From Hirundichthys speculiger (taxonomy: Eukaryota; Chordata; Actinopteri; Beloniformes; Exocoetidae), in the NCBI GenBank assembly GCA_018398805.1, contig JAGFBZ010000342.1:1448001-1512000 (forward strand): a stretch of 64,000 bases of DNA, read 5' to 3'. The position numbers and the translations under genes are program-made. This document shows, one piece after another, positions 22,051 to 35,169 of this stretch. The stretch's first letter is position 1. The number at the start of each line of letters is the position of its first letter. The notes below the pieces were generated by a model. It did not search any database. It was not told the origin of the DNA and saw only the letters and a list, made by a program, of their open reading frames with translations.

Positions 22051-23285
22051 TCTCAAGGATAGAAAAACACCCAATTCAGTATGGTTTTTTGAGACTTAGG
22101 TGAATGTGGAAGGACTATTTCCATGTTGGTAAGAAGAAGGCCAACGGTCCGGTTAGAATCTTCTCCCTCACAGGAGGCCCCAGCTGCTTCAGGAGGTGGA
22201 AGCTGGTGAGCCGGCAGTCGTCCAGCAGGGGGTCCTCTCTGGTTAAACTCCATCTGGGGGGTAAAGATCGCTGCTTCAGGCTGCTCTGCTAAGCTCCGCC
22301 CCCAAACTCACTTCAAGCAGTATCTTCTGCTCTGCCTTTATTCACAGCTCAGAAGTCAAATCAAGCAAATGCTAAGTAGCTAAAGCGATGACTAAACCGT
22401 TGCCAGCTGTCAATCAAAAGATCAAATGCAGCATTAGGCATAAATGTGTAGCTTTGGATTATTTCAGCTTATTTCATTTTACAGTCATCATGCATCTTAT
22501 TTCTGCTGCAAAGTATGTGTGGGTCAGTTGAGAGTAACTCGCCTTTGGAGGCAGTTTTCTTTATTTCCGGGTTGGTTCAGACTGGTTATGCGGATGTAGC
22601 ACCCTTGGTGGACACAGACCTGCTAATACGTCCAACCACGACGGAGTCATCCTTGGAACATCTGGAGGTTGCACTTATGTCTGATCTAGGGCACTTCTAC
22701 ATCAGCTTCCCGCCCATCATACCTCAAAACTGTTTGTAATAACTTTGGAACAGTAAAGAAGAAAGCAACGCCTCCTCCAGAAATGGCACGATGGTGTCTA
22801 AAGTGTTTTCTGATACGCCACATGTCTCCACGCCGGTGGGGGACGGAACGCAGAGCTCCAACCCACGCTACATTAAACAGAACTGGGAGAGATCACCGCT
22901 GTTTTCAACAATGACAGGTCCAGAAATCCAACCGAACGTGTCTGAGCCAGAAATGGATCCGGAGTATGAAAGTCATTAACCGGAGGAACCGCAACAGCAG
23001 ATTAAACAAAGATTTTGGCTGGATTTGTGATGTCGTGATGTATATCTGGAAGCTTTCCTTGCTGTCAACCGCCCCTTCAGTCTATGGTAGAATCTGACCA
23101 ATCAGGTCAATCCTCACCTTATGATCTAATTAGCTGAAGTCCCAAAATGAAGATGTTTGTTTTGCATAGAAATAAAACACCTAATACGGCTCTCTCTCTT
23201 TTTTTTTAAGCTTATGATGACGTCTAAGGTAAGAGCAAGGTCGTTTTCACACTGCACCTATTTAGATCAGCCCAGTGGAGTTTTA
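22051..23285. other. intergenic, no gene seen
   Basis: Unique-looking sequence. Open frames near 22515-22739 and 22791-22979 have ordinary composition and no recognised domain, so they are not called as genes. Confidence 0.45.
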
Positions 23286-23756
23286 GGGCCAATTCCAATT
23301 TCTCCCTTAACCCTCAATCTCAATCTCACTTAGAAAGTGCAGTTACATCTTCAGACTGTGGGGGTGGCCTTACGCCAAAGCTATGCCCAGTCAAGAAAAC
23401 GACGACGACGAAGAAGGAGAAGAAGACGTAGAAGAAGAAGATAATATAAATATATATAATGAAGACAATAAGATAGTTTTGTAACATTTATATCTTTATT
23501 AGCTATGAAAATACTTGCATTTGAAGCTCGCTTTTTTCGGCGAGCTTCAAATGCAAGACGTTTTGGCGAAAATACGCAATGCCTTCTGGGTAGCCCTTAC
23601 TCCAAAGGGTGGTGCCGGAGAATCTCAATATTGAGGGCGATACAGCCCTCAAACTTGTCCCTCAACTTGACGTTCTAAGAATCGGGACAGCACTTGTACT
23701 TAGCGGGAGCGTGCATTTTTGAAATTGAGGGTTAAGAGAGGAATTGGAATTCACCC
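23286..23756. mobile_element. Harbinger-like MITE, copy 1
   Basis: This 471-bp element has long inverted ends (GGGCCAATTCCAATTTCTCC versus GAGGAATTGGAATTCACCC), followed inward by AACCCTCAAT-type blocks. Flanking trinucleotides TTA and TTG would fit a 3-bp target duplication with one change. The interior contains a GAC/GAA-rich run near 23395-23450. Confidence 0.7.
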
Positions 23757-26700
23757 TTGGTCATGAGTGGATCACGACTGGACTTCTGGCGCGCACCAAA
23801 CAGCCGTACCGAGATTGTTTCGAAGAGGAGGTCTATTGGCGAACTCTGGTGCGGGCTCCGCGACCTCGGACTGACCCAACTTCGTCTAGCTGTTGTGTCG
23901 CCATGCCACTCCCTTCTACCAAGACTGTTGTTGACCGATGACAACCGTTGTCACGTGACTCGTGGTGCGGCGTTCGGGCGAGAGTGAGAACGTCATTACG
24001 TGAACACGAACTGGACCAGGAGAAAAATTATTCAATGTAATTTAGTGCGCGCTGAGGCCGCACCAATACTCCACGGAATAGCCCGCCATGTCCACTTCAA
24101 AAGTGCGTCGGCTGTTTCCAATATACTTTTGCTTGGAATTGGTGTTTGATTTTGGTTGTTTGCACATGTGCTAAAATACCTTTTAATCACTCTTGCTTTC
24201 CCCCCTTCACAGTCTTGCAGTTAACCCGTTTCTAGGTCTCCAACCAGGGGAAAAGACCTGCAGACAGGGGCGGCGAGGGAGCAGAGGAGCGAGATGCTGA
24301 GAGACGTGCTGCGTTCATCATCAGGTAGATGAGGGGAGGAAACGACGGCTCTGAAAGTGTGTCCTCCTACGGCCAGAAGCTGTCAGCGTTTAGGAAATGT
24401 AGCCTCATTTTCTGACCCGCTCCTTGCAGCGCTCTGCCAACACGAGGGATTTTGGGCCGATGTGCTTATCCAGCTGGCAGTTCTGGGTCTCTGGTTACTG
24501 ACATTATGAACACTTCGGAGACTGTAGTTCAAAGGGCTCGAATCCCATTTGCCAAACAATCAATGCATGACATCGCTCCATATCCCAGCAGTGTCCATAT
24601 ACGATCTCCCTTTGATCAAATACAAACACGGGGTGCCAGATATTTCGAGGTTGCCTTCCTTCTGCGCATTTCTCATCACCAGTGCATCAGCGTTTACATC
24701 TTTAGGCTCATTTTTCTTTTTTTTTTACTAGGCAGACTTTACCCACCTTATCACTCTCCAGGTGTGTAAACCTTGACCCTTGACAGCACTGTTAAAGGCG
24801 CTGATCATCCTAAATGCAGAACGTTACCCTTTTTTTCCCTTTTAATTGCTTTACACCTCAGCCGCCCAACAAACGCACTCCCTGTCCTTGCTTCCCTCCA
24901 TTCCTGCCCGCGAAGGAGGCTAATCACCAGCATGATCTCCCCTTTTTCACCTCTGACCCCTCCAACACTAGAATAACAACCTCCATACCGGCCCCCCAAC
25001 CCCTCAACGCTTTCCCCCCCAATTAGGAGGGTGCTTTTCCTCTCGCAGATGACAGATGAAGGGTCAAGGGGTTGTCAGACCCCCTTGCTAGTTTCTCCTC
25101 ACGCCTACTGAAGGACAAAACAGGAGGACGTCCCTGCCTTGGGGAACGACAAGGGAAAAGGCCTGGAGATGGAAGTCGTACTGACATAGATAAATGACTG
25201 GGCACGAGAGCACAAAGAGTGGGGAAGTTGGACTGAGTTAGCAGATGGAAAGTAAGACCTGTTGGATGGATTTAGGCAGGAAGATTCAGCAAGAGAATAC
25301 TTGAAACGGAAAGGAAATAGATGAAAGGAAGAGCGCAAACCTCCAAAGACGATATGGCTGCACCTGAGGAGAAAAAAGACAACAGCTGCAGAAAAAGACT
25401 GACAGTTTTCGAGTGCAGGAGGGAGCAAAAGGTCGTGCAAAGAGATAACATGCGAATTGGGGGATTAAACGATCAAAGAAAAAACAAATGAAACAGATAG
25501 CAGGAGAGGAAGAAGACAGATAAGGCTGCGTTCGCCGCGCTAGAAACGCTGCAGCGAGCCCTTTTTTTTTTCCTGCGCCGCAATAAAAGCAGAGCTGCAG
25601 TCCAATGAATCAAGGCGTTGGGGGCTTTCCTCTCTCTGTTGTGTGTTATGTCCACTGCTAATGGGCAGCAGATGTGGAGGTATTTCACAAGTGTGGCTTT
25701 GGAAAACATTCCCGCACATAAATCCAATTAGGTTGGACCCCGAACACAAGCTCGTCGGTGAGCTGATGCGAGCACGCTCAGGACCGCCCAAACGCTCAAC
25801 AGATACAGTTGATTTAACTAATCTGGTTTTTCAAAGCAGGTAGAGAACGATGTAGATGTAATTATGCTGAAATCCTGTCTGAGCACATGGTGTGCAGCAG
25901 TTTTGTCTGGTTTTGAACCCTTGACGGCTGATGAACTTTGAAAGCTCAGTGATTGTTGCCGGGGGGTTTCATTTGCCCAAATAAATGGTGAACTGCAGTG
26001 GACAGGGAATATTACACCTAATAATGATGGTTTTGAGAGAAAAACTGGGCCACTCGAGTTAATGTCATGCCGTAGAAGGTATCTTTTAGGCTAAGATTTT
26101 GCGACCAGGTGATGAAATGGTGTAAACTAGATAACTAAGCATGACCAGGGAATCAACATCTCTGAGCATCAAATAGTCAACACTGTCATGTTTCCTCTGG
26201 GGCTCATCTGAGAGAACAGTGGTCCGCATGTTCCCTGACAGTCCAGACACTTACAGAGCCCCAGTTTCAGCGGGGTTAACGGTTTCTAGCAGGGACGCAC
26301 CGATGCCACGTCAATATCAGGAAGTGAAAAATGGGGAGCCACATGCGACTCTGCACGGGTTCCACATTGGCCCTGTGTCAGTTGCTTGCAACGGTTATAT
26401 TCAGGTTCCCTGGTGATGAATTGGTTCGGGGATGAAATAGGTGTCTTACCTGAGCGAGTCTTGAGCCAACGACGTAAGCAAACCCTAATGGACGATTCAC
26501 ATGGCGACAATATGGAACCAATGGACAATCCCGCCTCATTTTTCAACCCAATTATATCTCAAGATGGGCCCCATGTACAAATGCCGGCCGGGCAGCTGGA
26601 TCTGGTATCGGATAATGGGGGCAAATCCATGAGGCCGGTCTGTCGCGACTCGGTTGTGCGCACAATACAAAATGACAAGAAACATTGCGTGAGCGCTTTG

Positions 26701-26960
26701 GAACTGACTGGTTTTTATGCAATAACTTGTCAAAAACCAAGAACTGGTCTTCATCTAAGTCGCACTAAGATTACAAACACTTCTTTGTTGGGCAGTGAAG
26801 ACTGCTTACCTTCAGTCTACCACATCAGTGGCTTCCTGATTGGACTGGTATCCAAAGGTCGTATACTGGAATCAGACCAGGAGTGATAACGCAGGATCGG
26901 CCTACCGCCAGTTTCTAGGCGAAGGCTGCACCAGATACAGCCATTGTGACGTCACCGGCT
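23757..26960. other. intergenic, no gene seen
   Basis: About 3.2 kb with no gene or element. 24840-25030 is C/T-rich, and 25050-25530 is purine-rich on the plus strand (many AGGA/GAAAG), a local strand asymmetry. The 166-codon frame at 26386-26886 has no known motif and is treated as chance. Confidence 0.5.
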
Positions 26961-26969
26961 GGTTAATGG

Positions 26970-27100
26970 AGGCGTGTCTTAAAGCCCCTTTTCATAGAAA
27001 TACCCCTCCGGCCACATGGGGGCAGCATGTTACAGGAAATGAAGTGCACCTCCAGTGGGTTAAAATGGTATTACATGACGTGTGGGCTCATCCCCACTCA
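26970..27100. mobile_element. fold-back MITE, decayed partial copy
   Basis: It contains GGCCACATGGGGGCAGCATG and GAAGTGCACCTCCAGTGGG, close matches to the corresponding parts of 16670-16900. Confidence 0.5.
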
Positions 27101-27162
27101 GTAGCCCAGTCTTGTCGGTGGCTCTTTTGCCATTCAGGAAAAAAGTTTACAGAGGTCACGAA

Positions 27163-27512
27163 TAGGGGTGTGAAAAAAATCGATTTGGCGATACATCGCG
27201 ATTTTTGGCCGCCCGATATAATATTGATTTTTCAGCTCCTAATATCGATTTTTTTCAAAAACACTAATAATAAGCAATAAATAGGCTGTTTTGAAGCAAA
27301 TAGTTTTGACTCAATTTGTCCTCTGAATGATCAATATCATCTGATGAACATATACAGCAACTTGATTTTTCATCTCTACTTTTAATTTTGATATTAACTG
27401 GTTAGAATATCGCAATATATCACGATAACACGATATTGTGATAATATCATATCATGACCTAAGTATCACAATACATATCGTATTACAAGGTCCTTGCCAA
27501 TACTCACCCCTA
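27163..27512. mobile_element. hAT MITE with 8-bp TSD
   Basis: This 350-bp element starts TAGGGGTG and ends CACCCCTA, and is flanked by GTCACGAA and GTCATGAA (one mismatch). The interior is AT-rich with repeated ATCGATTT, ATATCGCAATATATCACGAT and related steps. Unlike the other ATCGAT family, its ends read AGGGGTGTGAA. Confidence 0.85.
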
Positions 27513-27520
27513 GTCATGAA

Positions 27521-28880
27521 TCTTCTACAAGAAAATGCCTTTCTGGAACGGCAGGAAGTTAGTATGCGGATTCAAAACGCTTCTGGGTTTGTTTTTGAGG
27601 TGGCAGCCTCATGCCATCTTTTTTTTTTTTTTTTAACTCAGCTTCTCAACCAATAGCATCCTGATATCAAACAAGTTCCAAATCCTGATTTTTTCCTCAT
27701 TAAGTCATTCATTCCCAAAGTTTATTCGCAAAATGCTTCTTTTACTTGTGACTCAAGCGTGAAGCACAGTCTCCGGTTATTTGCATAGTCCAGGCATCAC
27801 ATTCAGGTTGTCACGCAGACACCAGTGAGAACTGTTTTCCCCCCCGTTATTGGAAATGATCTACAGTATGCATTATTAATGGACGCCAACGTGGATTACG
27901 GGAATCCAACGAACGTGGAAACTGGGGAGACTGGCTCGAGCGCGATTCTCCAGCATGCATCACCCCCTCAGCGATGACAGCATGCACGGATCAAGTGGTT
28001 GGAAGTTGACATTGACCCAAAAGGGAACAAAAAGGGAGAAGCTCATTGTGAAAGACGAGAAGCATAGAAGCATGCTTGAGACGTTGAGACAATAGCTGCG
28101 TCGGACAGATTTTTGGTTTCTTTTTAAACACTCCATTGCACAACAAGGTCCACCATTATGATTGTTCTTTTCCAGAGCAGGAGGAAAGCGAAAGGTTGAA
28201 CGGAACAAATGCAAAGAAGAATAGCCTACATTTCCAAGTTGTTCTCCGTGATTATGACCGTACGACAAATAAATCACAGACACTGAGGCGAAACAAAAGC
28301 TTTTCATCACAGAATGGAGTCTGCAGTAGAAGGAAACATGTTATGGACTTAGAGTTCCCCGAGGACTTAATGAAACGTCTGCGCAGTTAAACTACCACAG
28401 AGACACAGTACTACAGCTCCCCTCCAAACCATATCCTCAAACTTTTGTTCTTAGCGGCCGGTTTTAGGGGGCGGAGTCAGACATTCCAGTCCGCATCACC
28501 CCTGTTTCTGCGTAGGTTGTTCCCTTTTTTGAGATAAAACCCACAACTTTACCAACTTCTGAGGTGCAGCAAAAGCAAGTTAAAGGTGAAGCTGGGTGGA
28601 GATTAAAAATCTGATCTGGGTCTGTAATGTCACATCGTTTCACAAATCTGAATGGCCCACTGAGTGAAAGATTTTCGGAGCAGGGTTGTGTTATGTCATG
28701 TCATGTCATGTGTTTTCCATTTGGCAGCCACTTGAGACAAGGAAACCTGTATTTTTTTTCCCATAATATGCCCTCTTTAACCCTGATATTTGCAGCAAAC
28801 TTCCCCTTTAAAATTTTCACGTTACGCAGAATACAGCATCGTATAAACTTGGGAGGACCTATTTATATGTTTGATGCATT
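27521..28880. other. intergenic, no gene seen
   Basis: Contains a run of about 18 T near 27620 and a short (GTCAT)n run at 28693-28710. No exon, RNA or full element recognised. Confidence 0.45.
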
Positions 28881-29026
28881 ATATGTGCAAAAAGAGACAA
28901 AGTAACCCTTGCTCACGTGACCCAGACGATAAACTTTTCTCATCATTTTCAACCGTTCGTGTGATCCGAGCCGGAGCGGGCTCCCTGCAGCCCACTGTGA
29001 CCGGATCGTGAGCTATTGTTTGGAGT

Positions 29027-29254
29027 GTGGCAGCTGCTGCTTGCTTGTCTGGCACCTCATTCACCGCTAACTGGCTCCACGTGTATAAAAAAAACGACAG
29101 GTCCAGATACATTACATGCACTCTGTGCAAGCGCACATGCTACACGGGTAGCACTGCGCCGCGCACCGCAAAAAAACACACTCGCAAATCCGCTGCCTTT
29201 AGTGGCACAGCAGGAGAGCGGTGGTCTTGTGTGGCTTTACTAGCTGAGGGTTGA
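29027..29254 (+). pseudogene. BED-type zinc finger fragment (hAT transposase relic)
   Basis: A 75-codon frame reads W-L-H-V-Y, then C-T-L-C-K-R-T-C and T-A-K-K-H-T-R-K-S. The aromatic residue, C-x2-C pair and later histidine are the layout of a BED finger, found at the N terminus of hAT transposases and ZBED proteins. The expected second histidine and the catalytic domain are not present. No flanking inverted repeats were identified. Confidence 0.45.
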
Positions 29255-30790
29255 GTCGGTGGGGTGGTGGAGAGGTGGTGGTGGTGGTGGGGGGGGGGCA
29301 GTGAGGGCGGGGGTGCAGAATAGGACGTGTGGGGAGTCCCACCAGGTGCTAATAGATTTCCTGCAGCTTTGAAACGTTTACTTGCACTGGTCCCCTGGAA
29401 TGGAGTCGGGTTTCATCTGCGGCAAATTACCCGGACCGAGGTTTGACCTCCCCTCAACGCCCCCCCCCCCCACCCCCCCCCACCCCCCCCAAGACACACG
29501 CCTGTGACACACAATCTGACATACACACAAGTGAGACAAAGTTGTCGGACAACTGCAGCTGTGTGTCCAACATGCACCCTCGATCCTGGAAACATGTCTA
29601 CGCCGACGTACCAAGAGGCTGCCGTTCATTTTTCATACCCGCCTCATCGGGTTGAGGAGGGGCAGGGCCCCAGATGTCGTCGAGCAAGAGGCGGCGCGCC
29701 ACCGGGTCGCTGCAGAACCGCAGCATCGCTCCCACGCGCAACACGGAGTCATTAATTTTACCTAATATGAACGTTTTTGGACTGAGGGCTGGGGGAAAAC
29801 CCAAACAAGAACTCCACCTGGTTGGGGAGTCAGTATGGACGCCTTCGCATCAGCCAAGTTCAGGAGTCACAGGTTCAAATTTAATCTAAATAATTAATCT
29901 CGTTGACGATGGGCTGCTTTCAGGAAGCCATACGTTCAAAGATGCAACGATTTTAAACGAAATTTCTGCTATCAATATGGGGCTACCTGAGTACCGTGAA
30001 CATGGTGTCCTCTAGGTGGCAGCACCAGGGGAAAACCAGTCATTACTGCTGCATTTGGGGTTTTGGATGATGTAAACACTTCTGGTTTTGATTTAAAGAA
30101 AAAAAATCAATAGAGAACTCCCACTAATAAAAATAAATAAATAAAAAACAAAAATATAATATATTATTGTCATTAGGAATCTTCTCTCCCTTCATTTGAT
30201 GCCCAATCCCTTTTCCGACACAATCCTCGTCATTTATCCGGGCTCGGACTGCTTAGTGACGGGCGGAGCGGTGTGCGGGGCTCAGTGAGGGCACTGACGC
30301 ATGACAGGGCTGGGTATCGACCTGCCGACCTCCAGGTTGGAGGTCGCACTAACCAATCAGTAGACGCCAGCAACTTCCGAAGGAAAACGCTGAGTTATTC
30401 TGTGAAAAGGTTGAAGGCAAGATGAAGGCCATTTCTGCACGGTAACGGTCTCAAAGCAAACCCACATGGGACGACCTCATGAGGCGCAGGTTAAAGATCT
30501 GACCACGGCAGCCCCCCAACCGGAGCGATTTAGATGTTGGTACACCTGGAAGGAAACACGTTCAGGTGGCTGTAAAAAGTGTTTACAAGCAAAGAAAACC
30601 AGCTCACCATGCAGGGGTGCCCATACTTTCGCTTTCAGCCTCTTTCCCATTGTGATATCCTGAAAATGCATTCCTGGGAAATAAGAAAGCTATTCTGCAT
30701 AAAGTCTTATTAGACTGTGTGATCTTTAACTTGATTGCGTCAAGAAAAACTCACTTATCTTTTCAAAGTGCCAGACTTTTAAGGGGCCAT
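29255..30790. other. intergenic, no gene seen
   Basis: Contains a GGT-rich patch ending in a G run (29255-29300), a C run interrupted by single A (29459-29491) and an A-rich patch (30120-30175). Otherwise unique, with no supported gene. Confidence 0.5.
29459..29491 (-). repeat. C-rich tract, quadruplex-prone on the minus strand
   Basis: Three C runs of about 8 to 12 separated by single A. On the complementary strand this is a G-quadruplex pattern. Confidence 0.8.
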
Positions 30791-30828
30791 TTAGGGTTAG
30801 GGTTAACTCTAACCCTAACCCTAACCCC
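30791..30828. repeat. telomere-like repeats meeting in inverted orientation
   Basis: TTAGGGTTAGGGTTA is followed at once by CTCTAACCCTAACCCTAACC, so TTAGGG units face CCCTAA units with a short junction. The arms can pair as a hairpin. Confidence 0.85.
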
Positions 30829-32028
30829 AACCATCAACATGCGTTCAGTCATGGAGCTGTAATCTAAACACGCTTCCATCATAAGTGGAACGAGGCAACT
30901 TCCAAAATTCCCAACTGGTCCCAAATGTCACACTTGTCTGGAAACCAAACTTTTGTCAGCAAATAGCCGGAAGATGTCAACACCCCCCCAATCCCCCCCT
31001 TAAAATGATATAAAAACAACAAAAACATTGAGATTCTGATGTTTAATATATAAATATGAGTCAGATGAGACGGTGGGAAAAGAAAGGCTCGACACGTCTC
31101 GTCTCCGTGAGACCGAGGGCCACGTTAGCCCTGATGTCTACCTCTCAGAAAGACCTTCCACCGCACTAATCACGCATTAATTAACACACATTTGCACTTA
31201 CTCAGCATGTAATTATCCGCGCGCCACACGCGGGTTCGCCAGCTGCCGGCGCTTTGATGTTCCCGCCAGAGGAGGCTCTGCACGCTCTTGTTCTCCCGCC
31301 TGTGCGTATGTTTGCGTGACGGGCGCGTAAATACGTGGGCACGTATAGGTGCGAGGATTTTTACGAGGCCGTTTGAACGGCGTCCGTGTGCGTGTGGGCG
31401 TCCGGCGCTGGGATGCAGCTGGAGGGTAATTTCACGACTGTAGATGAGGCTTGGCGTGTCAGGGAATCTTTAAGAGAATTAAATCCGTCTCTGCCAGACC
31501 CCGGCGCTTAATCACACCCTGTTATTGCACATGGCCGAAATGCTGACTTGCTAGCCCGATCGGACACCTGGGGCCTCGCAGCGGAGGAAATAACTCACGC
31601 TCTAAAGCAACAGAAGTGTCTGACTCGCGTTATGTAACTGAGTCGTATCTGCTCGGGCTGATACGAGTCCGTCTGGGCAGCAAAGACGCCCCACGAAAGT
31701 CATCCCAGCAGCAGAGTGACTCATTGTTTGTGACTCGAGAGTGAATTTATCAGTTCTGTCTGCTGGTCGGAAAGGAAATCAGCCAAACAATAGACCCCCC
31801 CTCGGGGGGAGATGCACGCTCACTTTGCACGACTGATTCATGCTGCATCATTGCTTCGTTGGCAAATTACTCTTATCAAAGGAGAAATTTCCTTTTCCTT
31901 CAAAGAGCTGGTCAACCCAAATTGCATAAACAGATTTTTTTTCCCTCTTCTTGTGAGATCCGGCAGTAGAGGAACTTCTGGTTTCATTTGTCTCAATTTT
32001 ATTTTGCCTTTATTCTAAAGGAAGAGAG
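30829..32028. other. intergenic, possible conserved non-coding sequence
   Basis: The sequence from about 31030 to 31760 is free of recognised repeats and includes ATTAATTAAC and TAATTA steps near 31170-31220 beside CpG-rich stretches. It is a candidate regulatory region on composition only. Confidence 0.3.
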
Positions 32029-32052
32029 TAAGGGTTACGGTTAGGGTTAGGT
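32029..32052. repeat. degenerate telomere-like tract
   Basis: AAGGGTTACGGTTAGGGTTA: three to four TTAGGG-like units, one mutated. Confidence 0.7.
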
Positions 32053-32235
32053 TCAGAGAAGGAGACCTCCGAGGGCACGGGCACTCAGGGACAATGCCAG
32101 GGAATGTTGCCCTTAAAAAAATAAAATAAATTTTAAAATGGATGCCATGCGAGTTGGGTCACGGGGCAGGAATATCTAATTACTAAAAAGCTCCCGTAAC
32201 CAAGGGCCCCAAAGTCCGTATTCTCTAAGAAATTA

Positions 32236-32512
32236 CCGTATTCTCCGGACTATAAGCCGCTACTTTTGTCCCGCGCTTTAAACCATGAGGCTTATACAGA
32301 GATGCGGCTTTTCTATGAATTTTTCATGCTGTAAGGAGGAAAAATCAGTTCAGGTATATGAATAAACACTTATGGTACAAAATCTTTCGATGTAAATATC
32401 TTATTTCTCAGCCTGGATACCGGCGGCTTATATGTGACAAAATATATATTTCGTTTATATTTTAATGGGTGTGGCTTATATTCAGGTGCGGCTTATAGTC
32501 CAGAAAATACGG
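32236..32512. mobile_element. mariner-type MITE with TA target site
   Basis: This 277-bp element has ends CCGTATTCTCCGGACTATAA and TTATAGTCCAGAAAATACGG, each next to TA. The GGCTTATA motif recurs inside both arms. This terminus is common in fish genomes. No coding capacity. Confidence 0.85.
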
Positions 32513-32692
32513 TAGTTACTTAAATAACATTAATGATTTCAAATTTCCAACCCACTGAATCCTTTTAAAATTATAAAAATGAATACATAAATATTAAAAT
32601 AAGCGCTGAAAGAATAAATATGTGCTATGAAAAAAACATGCAAAATGTAAAATATATACAAAATATTTAAAAATGGAATGACAAAATTGAAT

Positions 32693-32771
32693 TTCCCTTT
32701 ATGGGATAAATAAAGTATTTTTCATTTCAATAAAGTATTTTTCATTTCATTTCATTTCATTTTATTTCATT
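32693..32771 (+). repeat. retroposon-tail-like sequence with (ATTTC)n
   Basis: AATTTCCCTTTATGGGATAA precedes AATAAAGTATTTTTCATTTC and a short tandem CATTT run. This resembles the 3' tail of a dispersed non-LTR retroposon. The body of the element is absent. Confidence 0.5.
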
Positions 32772-32928
32772 TAGGGATTCAGTAGGGGAAAATAATATAT
32801 AGGGGGAAAAAAAACCTAAAATGATTAAAATCGTAAATCCCATCCTGACTAAGAATAAAAGAAACAGTAAACGCACCTCAGATAAAATGGACTTTATTTG
32901 GGCAATCTAGAAAAAAGGAAGCAATAAT

Positions 32929-32967
32929 AGGGTTAGGGTTAGGGTTAGGGTTAGCCTAACCCTAAAC
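32929..32967. repeat. telomere-like repeats meeting in inverted orientation
   Basis: Four TTAGGG units are followed immediately by CCTAACCCTAAAC, again a face-to-face arrangement. Confidence 0.88.
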
Positions 32968-34580
32968 TGAATTTGTTTGTGATGTTAATAATGTTCATCT
33001 TATCGCACTACAACCCACCCAGGTCTCAAAGAAACACGTGGCTTAAACAATGAAAGAAAAAACTGAAGCGTCCATGAAAACGTGAAGCTTTTCCCATCGG
33101 TCTTCGGGAGAAGCCGAACATTTTTCAGTCCCGTTTCACGCGCCATCATTTAAAGACAACGTCTTGACAGCTTGTTTCTTTTACACCTCCAGTCTGTCTG
33201 CAGATCTTCGTGAAGCGCTTCTCTGTTTTCTCTCGAGCTCTGCTCTCGTCTCCCCCGAGATAAAGACCGCTCATATTTCCTGTCAGAGACAGCTGATACT
33301 AAACCATCGCTCGACGCCGGCGATCCAAGAACCACATCAAAACCTCTTTGGTCCCGGTCACCACGTAGCCCCGACCGGGGGAGATCGCCCCCACACCTGC
33401 AGTCTTTTATTTTATTTCTTTTTTTTATTTCTTATTCGCCGTTTTCCTGATACAGCTGAGGCATCCGCTTGAGCCTCACTTTCACTGTGGCCAAGAAAAC
33501 ATGAAAGGGACATGAAAAGCTAATGCTACCAGACTGCAACAATTACAACAAAGTGAGTCCATTAATGACCAGCAGATGAGTCACAAAGTTAGCGAACTCC
33601 CAACAGGCACCCAAAAGCAGCGCACAGATACAACGGAGCAGGTGGAGGATATTTGGGATTCAAGCTGCTTTTGGAAATATGAGAAAGAGTCTTTGAATTT
33701 GTGAAGTGAACTGTGTAAAATAGTGTTTTATGTGTGTGTGTGCGTTTTTTATGAAGTCTTTTTTCCCCCCTTTCACCTGGATTTTAAACATGTTCTGTGC
33801 ATGCAAGTATTTTCATTTGAAGATCCAGTTGCACAAAGCCGTAAAAGCAGCTTGGCACTCTTTAACACCGCGTTATGTGGTAGAATGTATCAGTATTTCA
33901 TGCCAACCGGATTAAAGAGTCATTTTCTGGTCGGGGTGGGCATCCAACTTTTCAAAAGACCCTAATTTAACTGAGTAAGACTGTCGCTCTTTTTTTTTAA
34001 ATTCATATTTTAGTAATTGTTTGTTTAGTTTTTTGGCAAATGCCTGTTCGGTTACATTCAGACACCGAAAATATAATTACAGGCAGCCCAGTGTAAAACA
34101 ATATTAGCTTGAGTTTATCCTAAGTATGCTTAACTTAACGGCTTAAGAACAAATGCTCCAGAGGCTGCAGGCTCTTGTTGAGTTGGTCTTTCAGCTCCTG
34201 GTGGATCTCCGTTAGTGGGGGTCTGGGATAAAGCTGGGATAAAGATAGGAGACTGGAATTGTAACGAGGCTGGACTCCTCCTTGGTCCCTTCGGTCGTCG
34301 TGTCTCCATGTACAGTGATGGACCCGGTAAGATCCACTGAGTCGGTAAAATAACGCTCCATGCCACTTTGTGTTGGTAGTCCACTCACTTTGCCAAATGC
34401 TAATAAATAACAGAAGAAGGAGGAGGAAGAGGAAGGAGATCAGAGAGTTGAGATGCTGCTTTTCTATTTACTGTTTGAAAACACTGTGACACCGATGAAT
34501 GAGAAGAGACGACTTGGACCCCTGAGGGACATCCAGACGACTGAACAACATCACCTTCTGTCAGCAGAGAATCCCATCAG
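32968..34580. other. intergenic, no gene seen
   Basis: Mostly unique sequence. A short GT run lies near 33730-33742. No supported gene. Confidence 0.5.
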
Positions 34581-34720
34581 CAGTGTTGGGCTAGTTCACT
34601 TTCTACAAGAACTAGTTAAGGTTATAGTTCACAGAAATTAAAATGAACTAGTTCAGTTCATCGTTTCAAAAAATGAACTAAATAGTTCATTTTTTAATGT
34701 TGCTGCAAACAATTATTTGT
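34581..34720. mobile_element. end of a hAT-like element
   Basis: CAGTGTTGGGCTAGTTCACT opens a block with repeated AGTTCA/TGAACT motifs, typical of a common fish hAT terminus. The opposite end was not found, so only a fragment is claimed. Confidence 0.45.
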
Positions 34721-35169
34721 CAAAATGATTACCACTGCCCATATACTACACCACCACAAACTGCAATTATTTTATCCATTTTATCTGTCGAAAACTATTG
34801 GTCCAATTCAGAATCCTGAACCAACCAGGGTTCACATTAGCATTGAAGGGACAGCCCATGTAAAACTGTCATTTCTGTTTCAGCTTCTCTCTACAGTAGA
34901 TTAAAAATATGAGGAAAAACTTGCCACCAAATGGTCTTTATTATAAGACAAAAACAGGTTCTTAAGGTGCAAATTTTTTATCCCCCCATTTCAATATTTC
35001 AACCCCCCGGGAGTCGGGCCGCTCCTCCAGCTCTGGGTGACTGCAACTTTCATCTTCCTGCTTGTTTTAAACGTTTGATCATGTAATTGTTAGCGTGACA
35101 GCAGCGACAGCCCGTGTTGCCATGTTTGATTGATTTCCTCAAATACATATCAGGCTCGTTTGCGGTGGA

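Noticed and set aside
26386..26886. 166-codon plus-strand frame
   Set aside because: No recognisable domain, no splice or promoter context, and overlapping frames on the opposite strand.
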